Assembly (NCBI GenBank): GCA_942486035.1
Contig: CALNXK010000021.1
Coordinates: 1,330,001-1,394,000, forward strand
Origin: Porites lobata
Lineage: Eukaryota > Cnidaria > Anthozoa > Scleractinia > Poritidae
Length of the DNA stretch: 64,000 nucleotides
Direction: 5' to 3'
The translations under genes were made by a program, and so were the position numbers. Each line of letters starts with the position of its first letter. Position 1 is the first letter of the stretch. The notes beneath the pieces are model-generated. The model ran no database searches, was not told where the DNA came from, and saw only the letters and a program-made list of their open reading frames with translations. Of this stretch, positions 21,906-31,102 are shown in pieces.

Positions 21906-22136
21906 CCGGTCAAAAATCCGCGCTACAGCTTTCACTATTTTGACGTTATGCTAATTTTTCCAAATTTATGCGGACAATACCTATATCCATGACTAGTGCA
22001 TTTCAGTGTGAGTATTGTCAATGTTTTACATTAAAAAGATGCGATAAATTCAAACTAAAATGTACTAGTCATGGAGGTATGCATATTGCGCATTATTTTG
22101 GAAACAGTGAATGTTGTAACGCAGATTTTTGACCGG
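21906..22136. mobile_element. Foldback (palindromic) element, about 230 bp
   Basis: The left arm begins CCGGTCAAAAATCCGCG and the right arm ends with its inverse form CGCAGATTTTTGACCGG. Further inside, CCATGACTAGTGCATTT pairs with AAAATGTACTAGTCATGG. The arms match imperfectly over about 90 bp, with a loop of roughly 50 bp. No coding capacity is seen. It is probably a MITE or foldback element; target duplications are not obvious. Confidence 0.65.
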
Positions 22137-22870
22137 AAAAAAAATTTTCCGACTTTTTCACAGTCATATTTCTTCTATTAGCCCTTTTAGCTCCTTTTAC
22201 AGAAGGAAAGAGAGATTTTTCTACCCTTTATATACTTCAAAAGGGGCCGATTACTGACTTCTAAATCAGTGAAATCCTTACCCCTTTTGGGGGCAACCTC
22301 CCCCTATAGGCCATGATAGAGAGTACCCCCCGGACATTCATGACAAACTCAGTCATACAAAGAACACTCCATTTTACTTTTATGTTTTCTTTTCTCCCCG
22401 CCGGCAAACCGTTTTGCACTTTATATTTAAATTTCTTTCAAAAAGGTTCAATATAATCAATAGGCAGGTGCTTCTGTTTGCATGTTTATGAATTCTTAAC
22501 ATATTGATTAAGAACATTGACTATTATGTGTCAACGTCAGCCTGTTGTACTAATCAACACAACAAGATAGGCTTGATACTGCTTCAACAATGGTTAATTC
22601 TGCCACAGTTTTCTTTGCATTAATCAGACCCATTATAAGTTTTTATGGTAAATGTATGGTCATTTCAAGTTACTTCCGGCGTCTGTGAGGCAATAGTGAG
22701 ACGCAATTTTAAATATGAACATATGTGCCGATAAAATACTCAATTTATTTCAGCCTTATTATTTGTTATTTAATGAAAGCTCGTGGCAGACCTCATTTCT
22801 TCATGTATGTCGGGATGAGATACTTGACAGTGACTATTAACCCTTTAAGTCTAGCCTGCTAGCAAGCTCT

Positions 22871-22926
22871 CCTATTTGGGCGAGCGAAGCGAGTCTCGCG
22901 AGACTCGCTTCGCCCGCCGAAATAGG
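22871..22926. repeat. Strong palindrome (30-bp perfect core)
   Basis: Positions 22884-22913 form a perfect palindrome centred on TCTCGCGAGA. The inverted pairing resumes further out with CCTATTT (22871-22877) and AAATAGG (22920-22926). The GAGCGAAGCGAG type of motif also occurs at 61020-61045 (ATGAGCGAAGCGGCTCAT), which suggests a dispersed repeat family. As DNA it could extrude a cruciform; as RNA it would form a very stable hairpin. Confidence 0.85.
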
Positions 22927-23744
22927 GTGACCAGCGTCAATTTTCTCCTAACAATATCCATACATAATCAAGAGAAAAGGTTGTGAGAGTTAATAAAATG
23001 ATCATCGAGGGGAAAAAGCTTTGATCTTTTATCAAATTCTCTTCATAAATTCTTTAAGGTAAAATTCGGAGATCAGTCTGGCGTTAGCTGCTACAGAGTA
23101 ACTCTTTTTTTCATGGTGATGAGATACTGGACAGTGACTACATAAGGGTTACTCGGCAGCAAGGTTTTTTAAGTGGGCCTTTTTGTTCTGTAGTTCTAGC
23201 ATCAATTTTCATTTCCATCAGTAAACCGTTTTTCTTAAAGCTCAATTTGGCTTCTGCCGCGAGTCTAATCTGACCTTTAGACAGAGAAAAACTTTAACTC
23301 TCAGATATAGGCACCCAATGGATCTGTTCCTCAAGATATCCGTTCTTTACGCAAAGATTTGGAAAAAATAATTTGTCCTTGGAAGGAAAGTGAAAGCGCT
23401 GCTGGGAAATAGACAATTCGGGGTGTCTGAGGGGATTTGGTTCTTTTGGTGCCTCGTATAGATGGTATGTACTATTTGTCAGCAACCACCGAAGGGCTGA
23501 TTTTCTACCGTATGACCACACCCAAACTGGCCAGTAATGTCTGGATATACGTCTGCAGGAGACTTCCTAGTAAGTCAGGTTGCAGGTCGTAGGTGCACCT
23601 TTCTGGCTAGGAACTCTTCCATCAGTCTTGCTGGGAGTGAGGATAAACGGATAAATTTTTCCCAGCAATCTCCCAAAATGCTTAAAATGGCTTCAGAAAG
23701 CTTCATTCATGTTTTGTTGTTGTTTTTAGATGTTTTTCTCAAAA

Positions 23745-23960
23745 TTTCCCGTTGGGTGCCCCTGAACTCTCAAACAAGAGTTAGCTCTAGTGAGACAATA
23801 AACCTAGTAATACCGCTGGAAACGAATACTTTCCAGGACTGTGCGTCCAAAATTTTCAACTCCCTACCTCCTCCAATCAAATCTTGTACAAATTTTTGTT
23901 TTTTTTTTTTCCAAACAGACCTTCAACGTTATAAAAGAGCGAAGAAAAGGGTAGTAATTT
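23745..23960 (+). pseudogene. Possible retrotransposon C-terminal fragment
   Basis: The plus-strand frame contains FQDCASKIFNSLPPPIKSC followed by FQTDLQRYKR. This resembles the AAKIWNSLPxxIRxxxxxxxFKxxL ending of many non-LTR reverse transcriptases. The open frame (23537-23962, 141 aa) has no other recognisable domain. The assignment rests on this one motif and is tentative. Confidence 0.4.
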
Positions 23961-24075
23961 AATGGTTCCAAATATAGTTTTTTTTTTCTTTTTCTAGCTG
24001 AATATATATACTATATATTTTATATTTTATTAGCAGATGTGCAGCTTTTTTTTATGGAAATGCTGTTAATAAACC

Positions 24076-24077
<2 letters not shown>

Positions 24078-24112
<35 letters not shown>
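24078..24112. repeat. (AAT)n microsatellite, module C (inverted)
   Basis: A TTA/ATT run of about 11 units, the homologue of the tracts at 16398 and 21117. Confidence 0.88.
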
Positions 24113-24113
<1 letters not shown>

Positions 24114-24298
24114 GAAAACAGCCGCTAACATGACTACACCCACAATCAGATAAGATACTGAAAACACAGTCATAAATGATAAAGGAGAATGAAAAGAAAG
24201 GAATAACTGAACTAACGCAAGAAAAGTAAACTGAATGCACAGCTTTTTTGATTATAATTATTGTGATTCTGACGTTCATGAAGTAACGCCAAAGGTTA

Positions 24299-24657
24299 GG
24301 CCTGTTTCAAACGTTGTGTTACTGCCGTGCTAAGCTGGCTCGACTGTAGCTCGACTGCAGCAAGACACTAGCACGACTTGGTTTCAGACGTCGAATTTAA
24401 TTCAGTCGAATAGGACGGCTCTTGTCGAAAACAAAACACGAAGATAAAGAAACGGTCTAGCAAACTTTTAAATGTATTCTATTGTATTTATAATTTATGA
24501 ATTTAGTTCGGCACGGCGGTAGGCAAGGCAAGGTTTGCCCTGCTACACGGCAGTAGCACGAATTGGTTTCAAACGTCGCGCTACTGCCGTGCTAAAGTCG
24601 AATTTAACTCGATCAATTGAGTTCCGCACGGCAGTAGCACGACGTTTGAAACGGGCC
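24299..24657. mobile_element. Harbinger-like MITE upstream of alpha, copy C
   Basis: Inverted homologue of the MITEs in A and B, flanked by TTA on both sides (24296-24298 and 24658-24660). It lies about 180 bp before the alpha C start. Confidence 0.8.
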
Positions 24658-24841
24658 TTATTTTGTCCAACGACCGTTTCAGTAAAAATTATTTAATGCC
24701 AGGTGTACATGTTGACTTTTACTTAAACAGTGTCCAATTAAATTTGGAATTGGATATTTCCCCGCAATTCTGACTTAGCAGCTTGTATTAAAGGTTGGAT
24801 GATCTTAGAGTTCTATTAACAATCCCAGGGCAGGGTCAATC

Positions 24842-25798
24842 ATGATAAAACCAAATGGACTACATTTTTTTCTATTTTTGTCTTCCATCCCATTTTTCAT
24901 AACTGGATTTATTGGAAATGTCTTGGTTATACACATCGTGCATAAAACACGTGAAATGCACACACCTACAAATTACCTTCTAGCTAACATGGCCGTTAGC
25001 GATGTCGTCAGCGTTATGTTGCTTCCATTATACGATGTCGTCCAGTATCAACTTGGAAGTGTAAATAACAACTTTGAGAAATTCACTTGCAAGTCATTCG
25101 CCCTCGTTCAAATATGTATAATAGTGTCCTCCACAAGTCTTACATTGATAGCGGTGGAAAGATATCATGCCTTGCTGAAACCTTTCCGGACTGAATTGCG
25201 GTTAAGCGGCGACAACGTAAAGAAGGCCATTGCTATTATTTGGATCATAAGTGTTCTTTTGTCGTTACCTTCCTTCTTCTTAAATAAATGGAGCATCGAA
25301 GAAGATGCCGTTGAGGCCAACCCATGCGTTGGTCCGTGGACTTTAAGCATGAATCAAGCAAGCAAAATTTATTTGATCGTACACGCGTCAATTTTCTTTA
25401 TTCAATTGACAACCATGTGTTACTGCTATGCATCTCTTATCAAGGGACTTTATTTTACCAACACAGTGTGTCCAGAAGAAACGGAAGGAGAGAGAGGTTC
25501 AGAGAGGAAGAAACTCGTTTTGACATTTTTCTTAGCAACCACGGGATTTTTGATCGGTTATGCCCCTGGAATTTTGTTCTACACAATTGTCGCATCACGG
25601 GAAATTCAACAGGAAGACTTATTATTGTACTCTGTTCTTAGAGGTCTTAGAGCTGTTCTTGACTTTTTGTTCAGTTGTACTTTATGTCTAAACCCAGTTT
25701 TCTACGCCTTTCGCAGTGCGCATTTTAAGGAAGGTTTTAAGCGGCTTCTGAAATGCGAAGAGCCTACATCACAGAATGAGATTCAGCTTGGAGCATAA
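24842..25798 (+). CDS. Rhodopsin-like (class A) GPCR alpha, copy C
   Basis: An intact single-exon receptor of 318 residues on the plus strand. It has the same hallmarks as copies A and B: GNVLV, LANMAVSD, the TM3 and ECL2 cysteines, ERYHALLKPF and NPVFYAF. It is three residues longer because nine bases (GGTCTTAGA) are duplicated just before TM7, giving LRGLRAVL. It differs from A at roughly 18 positions, including DFLFSCTLCLNPV in TM7 where A has SFLLECSLCLNPI. An in-frame stop precedes the start, confirming MIKPNGLHF as the N-terminus. It is likely a plasma-membrane receptor acting through a heterotrimeric G protein; the ligand is unknown. Confidence 0.93.
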   Translation: MIKPNGLHFFLFLSSIPFFITGFIGNVLVIHIVHKTREMHTPTNYLLANMAVSDVVSVMLLPLYDVVQYQLGSVNNNFEKFTCKSFALVQICIIVSSTSLTLIAVERYHALLKPFRTELRLSGDNVKKAIAIIWIISVLLSLPSFFLNKWSIEEDAVEANPCVGPWTLSMNQASKIYLIVHASIFFIQLTTMCYCYASLIKGLYFTNTVCPEETEGERGSERKKLVLTFFLATTGFLIGYAPGILFYTIVASREIQQEDLLLYSVLRGLRAVLDFLFSCTLCLNPVFYAFRSAHFKEGFKRLLKCEEPTSQNEIQLGA

Positions 25799-26059
25799 CA
25801 TTCTCTTTGTTATTACAGGTCACAGAGATCAACGCTAACATTATTGCTAGCTGAGGACAACTCCCTTGCACAAGCTAAAGGTCTGCAGGCAGGAAAATAA
25901 CATTTGCAGTATGGAGAAATTATTTTTTAGTATGCAGAAAAGTTATTATGCCGAAAAAAGGGCAGGGAATTAAGTTATAGACCAAAGACAGGTGTATGGC
26001 TATTTATGACTGACTTCATAACGCGCTTTTAATTATGAATTGTAGTCCTCACTATGCGA

Positions 26060-26226
26060 GACGTCCATGCAATAGATCGTTTTCAGTCAAATTCAAGTGG
26101 TCAGCAGCTTTGCAAATTGCTTGGAATAAAAGAAAGTTTTAACATGTGAAACGTTCAATTCCCACAAGCCTTTTTTTGTACACAAATATGGCCGCCGTGA
26201 CGTCATGTGAAAACGATCTATTGGGG
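26060..26226. mobile_element. Inverted-repeat insertion between alpha C and beta C
   Basis: CAATAGATCGTTTTCA (about 26070) and its inverse TGAAAACGATCTATTG (about 26208-26223) bound a segment of about 150 bp. At this place A and B have only one copy of the motif. The right part keeps the TGACGTCA octamer (26198-26205). It is probably a fuller copy of the dispersed repeat that supplies the CRE-like site. Confidence 0.55.
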
Positions 26227-26416
26227 GCCAATTATTTAACAGCACGGCCATTGGTATTAATGGATATATTTGACATTATCTTAGTGATAACTACCTCAAT
26301 TTGTAGCTTGTCTTCTAACTCATATGCGTGCAATGAATATTATAACTAAAAAGACTGATAACCCTGTGGACAATTTCTTTGAACAAAAAAAAGCAGCAAA
26401 ACCTGAAGCATTAATC

Positions 26417-26926
26417 ATTGTCCAAACCGATAGCCTAAGTTTTGTCATGTCGTGCTGTTCCATACCATTTTACATCATTGGACTCATCGGAAATGTTTTG
26501 TTCATTCGAATCGTACACAAAACAAGGGAGATGCACACCCCTACAAATTATCTTTTAGCTAGCATGGCCGTTAGTGATATCTTCACCATAATGATTTTTG
26601 CAGCTCACAGGTTTAATTTGCCTTCAGTCAACACAGTGTACTTGATGAAAATTTCGGGCACTTGGTTTCCAAGGCATGGGCTCTCATTACAACCTTCGCA
26701 ATAGTTTCTTCCATTACTCTAACTGTGCTAGCCGTAGAAAGATAAAACGCTTTGCTCAAGCCTTTAAGAACGGGATTGCGCTTAAGTGAAGACAGTATTA
26801 AAAAGGCCATCGCCCTAATTTGGGTGACAAGTGTTTTTTTTTAAGTCCCGGTGTGAAGTCGAAGAAAAGCTGAGGTCCGAGAAGTTCGCAGCAACAAAAA
26901 CAATAGGATTTGACAATGCTGAATAA
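26417..26926 (+). pseudogene. GPCR beta, copy C: start lost, stop in ERY motif, TM4-TM7 deleted
   Basis: The position of the beta start codon reads ATT instead of ATG (26417-26419). TM1 and TM2 are still recognisable (GLIGNVLFIRIVHK, NYLLASMAVSD). A small rearrangement near 26605-26640 shifts the frame. The Tyr-Asn step after VER has become a TAA stop (near 26744). At about 26840 a T-rich run joins TM4 directly to the C-terminal tail (CEVEEKLRSEKFAATK), so roughly 500 bp encoding TM4-TM7 are deleted. The tail ends at the family stop near 26926. This is the most decayed beta copy. Confidence 0.93.
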
Positions 26927-28024
26927 CATTCAAATCATCATGACGCCGATTTTTCTGTTTGTTCCTGTTCTTTTTTGTGCATTATCATTCTGGGACGATC
27001 CTTGCAGTTTGGAGAAAACCAGAGAAAAAATTAAGTGATCATAGAAAACCATAGGTTCTTCTGCTTTCATTAGTCGATCGAGAGATAAGTAGATTGATAA
27101 AACCTTCTCTTTTATGTACATAAAGGCAGAGCTTCGCCATGCAGTTCGAGATACGATGGTCAGTGACGATACTCCAATGAAAAAGGCTTCGCGGGCAAAC
27201 GTTTAGTTGTCTCCTAAGATTGCCGTTGTTCTAGTACTTAACAAAGTTAACAACTTTTTTTCAGACACTGTTTATTTGAACTCTTTTTAGACCGCGCATT
27301 TTCAGTTATTAGAGTTCTTAGAAGGGGATGGGTTACGGCTTTCGCTGTAATCAGGGGCACCCAACGACAATTTTTGGAAAATATCTGTTCGGAAGACGAT
27401 TTGAGATATAGAATTTTCGGAACATTTGTTGTTAAATTTCTTGCTTGGCCGCGTCTCCTAGGATTTCCGAACCCCCCAAAAATGATATAATTGCCCATTT
27501 TTAACGCATTTTTACCCTAAAACGGTCACATAGAATTTTCGGGAGCCTTTTTCCTGGCTGAAATTTTCGAAAGGGTTTGTTTTGATCCCTATAATTTTCG
27601 GATCACTAGACTTTCAGCTAGGAAATCCGAACAGATGAAAAATTTTTAGGGGATAAAAATTTGCCTATATCTACCGTTGAAATACTAAAATACGTTCAAC
27701 AATGCTATGTTTAAGTGGTTTTGAACTATAATCTCGTTGGGTGCCCCTGTGTAATCAACCCGGCATTCAGGCTTAACAGACAAACTTGCAAGGTAACAGC
27801 GAATCAAAGTTTACACGTCAGGACAACTTTATACGCATGCCTAAAAATTAAGTGGTTTTCTTGGACCCGTCATTCTAGGATCGGTCTTCCTGGGTTTTCC
27901 TCACTGAGACAACGGCCTGAATTCGGAAAAATAAATTTACAAAAGACGCTAAAGTGATCTGAATTTGTGAGAAAAGTATAGATTCTTTAGGTTTAACGTT
28001 ACTTTTAAGAAATTTGATCATGAT

Positions 28025-28189
28025 CAGGGCCGTAGCCAGTATGAGGCAAACTGAGGCACTTGCCTCAGTCATTTAAGGTTTGATCCCAGTGTTTTGTTTA
28101 AACGTAGTCATCATAAAGACCCTAAATAGCTAGGCGAGGTCAACCGTAGATATTGCCTCAGTCCTTATTTTTTTCTGGCTACGGCCCTG
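28025..28189. mobile_element. MITE with CAGGGCCGTAGCCAG termini
   Basis: A 165-bp element begins CAGGGCCGTAGCCAG and ends with its perfect inverse CTGGCTACGGCCCTG. It is present only in module C; the matching regions of A and B lack it. The CAGGG ends resemble hAT-type termini, but a clean 8-bp target duplication is not visible (flanks ATCATGAT and ATGATTTA share only TGAT). Confidence 0.8.
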
Positions 28190-29108
28190 ATGATTTACAA
28201 TTGCCATGGAAACATCACATCTAAACGCAGCAATCGTTTAGACAAAAATTTGGCGCGACAAATTTCATGGAGAGTTTAGAGGGAATTGAGCCATAGAAAC
28301 ATAACTGTTCAAAGTAAAGATTAGTCCAATACTCATCAAAACCACCCGCGAGTTTTGATGTTTAACCTTAGCCATATTGGCTCTTGTGTTTAATAAGGCA
28401 TCAGTTTTAAAATGACATAACCACGCGAAGCTGATAATGATTTTGCTGTATATTCTGATCACAAATTAATTCCTTTTTTAGGTTCAATTTTCAACATCAG
28501 TGCCATATATTGAAGGATATATAATTCGTTACTAATTTTGACTGAGTGTATATTACACTGCTAAATTCACTCTAAGAATATTGCTTTTTCTTTTCCTTTT
28601 TTTTTTTAGCGCGTAAATTGTAAACTAAAACGGAAGATGAACAATTTAAGCAGGTGTTTTAAAGCCAATAGAGAAACCGGTTAACCAAAGCGAATTTTTT
28701 TCTTATTACTTGAAGAACGGTAAAGAAAAGGTAGAAAAAAAAATAAAAGGAAGCGAAAGATAACTGCTTCAAAAATTGTTCGTAGCAAAAGAAGCTATAG
28801 ATAAACCGAGCGTGCTTTCTGGTAAGTAACGATGTTGAGCCCTTTTCACCTGTTAGAGTTGAATTCATAAAGCTACAGCGATGTGATGCAAATGGGCCTT
28901 ATCAGTCACTTGATAATTTAAATATGACTGACATATAATTATTATACACGTGGTATACCTTGTCAAAAATGGCTTGTCTTTATTTCACAGCTTTGAGTTA
29001 ATTACTTAGTGTGATATCGAATGTTCTACCGAACAGTTTATTCTAAAAGGAGACATCTTAAATTCGAATTTCTATTGACTTAAAACTAGGGAAACAACAG
29101 TCTCCGGC

Positions 29109-29808
29109 ATGGAAGATAGCCTAGATCTGTTCCTTTCTTATCGTATTTATTCGAATAAGCGCCCAACCTCGAATTAGCGCCCACCTCGAATAAGCGCCCA
29201 TCCTAAAGGCAGAAAAATTTAATAAGCGCCCAGCCTAGAATAAGCGCCCACCTCGAATAAGCGCCCACTCTCAAGGTCCAAAAATTTAATAAGCGCCCAG
29301 GGCGGTTAATCGAATAAATACGGTACTTTCCCATTTTATTTTTCGCCATTGGTTTTATGGGAAATGTATTGGTTATCCGAATCGTTCACAAGACACGACA
29401 GATGCATACGCTAACGAATTACCTTTTAGCTAACATGGCCGTTAGCGATGTCATTACTATTCTGTTGTTTTTATGTAACAATTTTACTGAGGATCAACTT
29501 GGACGTGTGAGTCATAAATTCGCTACATTCGCTTGCAAGGCACTTAGCATCGTTGGAACTTGTATTATGGTTTCTTCTATTACACTCACAGTTCTCGCTT
29601 TAGAAAGATTTCACGCCTTGCTAAAACCCTTCAGAACCGAACTGCGGTTAAGCGAGGATAACGTCAAGAAGGCCATCGTTTTCATTTGGACCACGAGTGT
29701 CGTAATTTGCTTTCCACAGTTCTTCTTTGCAGAATGGAGCGAGGAACACACTTCATGTGTTGACCCATTCGATATAATGACTGAAGGAAGCAAAATTTAT
29801 ACACTTCT
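29109..29808 (+). pseudogene. GPCR gamma: split by a MITE and truncated by a hAT element
   Basis: A fourth class A receptor related to alpha and beta. Its likely start (ATG at 29109) gives MEDSLDLFLS. The next codon is interrupted by a TA-flanked MITE at 29141-29323. The frame resumes at 29324 with YFPILFFAIGFMGNVLVIRI, equivalent to TM1 of alpha. TM2 (NYLLANMAVSDV), TM3 and an ERFHALLKPF variant of the ERY motif follow, then TM4 and ECL2 as far as EGSKIYT. There hAT copy 3 begins (29809). TM5-TM7 are not found on the far side of the hAT, so a deletion accompanied or followed that insertion. The in-frame stop inside the MITE ends any product. Confidence 0.9.
29141..29323. mobile_element. TA-flanked MITE with internal AATAAGCGCCC repeats
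   Basis: The terminal repeats read CGTATTTATTCGA and, inverted, CGTATTTATTCGA. The element sits between duplicated TA dinucleotides (29139-29140 and 29324-29325), as expected for Tc1/mariner-type elements. Between the ends, CGAATAAGCGCCCA-type units recur about seven times. It lies inside the TM1-coding part of GPCR gamma, and the codon it splits is legible on both sides. Confidence 0.87.
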
Positions 29809-31102
29809 CAGGGACCGCGGAGGGGGAGGGGCTAGTAGCGCTATAGCCCTACCACTTTTTTGCTGGGATTTATTTTCTAGGGCTCCAGTTGACATGGAAA
29901 AAGTTATCGTGGAATTATTGGACTTTTCTCTAAAAGGTGGACGGTTAGAGTAAGTTGTTTTCGACGAATCCTTGAGAACTATGCAGTTCTTATGGAAGAG
30001 TGGGATGTTTGCTTTTCCGAACGATTACAACCCGATGTGCGTTCAAGGATAATAGGATGTAAGACCTAAATGGAACGATTTGACTTTTTCTTTGGTTTGC
30101 ATCTTGGAGGGCGGCTTCATTCCCACACCGATAATCTATCTAAGGATCTTAAGGGTACCAAGGTGGCTGCTGTCAGTGGACAAGGCCTGACATTGGCATA
30201 TCTAACAAAGGAGACGCTCAAAAAAATGCCCAGTGATCAAAGCTTCGACCATTTCTATGCTAATATTTGGCGCAAGAGCGAAGGCCTGCTTGGTAAACCA
30301 ACGCTTCCACTGAGAGCGATGCACTTCGGCCAGACTGGAGGCTGGCGCTGGTGCACCAAGCTACCCTTAAACTGCCAAAGATCACTTTACATGGGTCTAT
30401 TATGAGGCTGTTGATCTTATCGTCAGGGCTATCTATCAGGAAAGCTTCAGCTCCTACGCCCAGATGGAGACCCTCTTGATTAAAGCTGCTAATGGTGACG
30501 ACTATGAGGCAGAGTTCAAGTCTTGAAGCATCATACAGAGAAGATGTTGATACAGGGGCGCTACCTGGGCATGCAACTAAGTATCTTGGAAGTTATGTTA
30601 TAGGAGAAGATAGCATGTTTTGACGAAATCCTGTTGGCGGTGTCAAAGTTTCCAAAACAAAGACAAAGCCCAAACTATCTGTAAGGTGCCTGATGTAAAT
30701 CCTGCAACCAGCGCTGTTGACAAGCGTTCATTGTCATCTGCACGGCGTCTGAAGACGTGGCTTCTATCCAGGATGGGTGACCTAGCAGTGTTGAATGGTC
30801 ACAAGCGGAGAATAGACAGTGTCTCTATAGCTACACAGGAGTTTGTTTCCTGCAATAAGAACCACAAGAGAAGCTTCGGCACTTCGGGCAACTTCAAAAA
30901 GTAGCAACCTCAGGAGGTTTATTTAACATATTGGCTATATTGGATAGTATAACACGTGTGGACGTTTATGTTATATTTGTTGAGGTGGTTAATAAGGTGG
31001 CGCGCAAATGCAAGATAAATGGCGAAACACCGACCTGAATGTTTCTTTATATTGGCCAGAGTTTTTAGCCCTACCACCTTAAAATGGTCTCCGCGGTCTC
31101 TG
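29809..31102 (+). mobile_element. hAT transposon copy 3, long but decayed
   Basis: A 1294-bp element with the same termini as the short copies (CAGGGACCGCGGAG at the left; CTCCGCGGTCTCTG at the right, one mismatch). It retains pieces of a transposase in broken frames. Near 30070-30330 is ERFDFFFGLHLGGRL with HTDNLSKDLKGTKV and AYLTKETLKKM, as in DUF4371/ZMYM-like hAT transposases. Near 30690-30905 is NPATSAVDKRSLSSARRLKT with LAVLNGHKRRID and EFVSCNKNHKRSFGTSG, the hAT C-terminal dimerisation domain. Stops and frameshifts abound, so it is inactive. It is the likely parent type of the two short copies, and it truncates GPCR gamma. Confidence 0.88.

Larger units (their letters stand above)
21266..23984. 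other. Spacer between inverted modules B and C
   Basis: About 2.7 kb separate the inverted copies. I see no intact gene. Three structures are listed separately: a foldback at 21906-22136, a perfect 30-bp palindrome at 22884-22913 and a possible retrotransposon end at 23745-23960. The remaining sequence is AT-rich and featureless to the eye. Confidence 0.6.
23985..28870. repeat. Segmental duplication module C, inverted
   Basis: The order and sequence of module B are repeated in reverse complement: boundary sequence (about 23985-24077 against 21172-21265), (AAT)n, the TAA-flanked MITE, alpha, the CRE-like repeat, beta and the 3' region to about 28870. It is more diverged than A is from B, carries its own MITE (28025-28189) and lacks the hAT found at the end of A and B. 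The inversion therefore predates the A/B tandem duplication. Confidence 0.9.
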
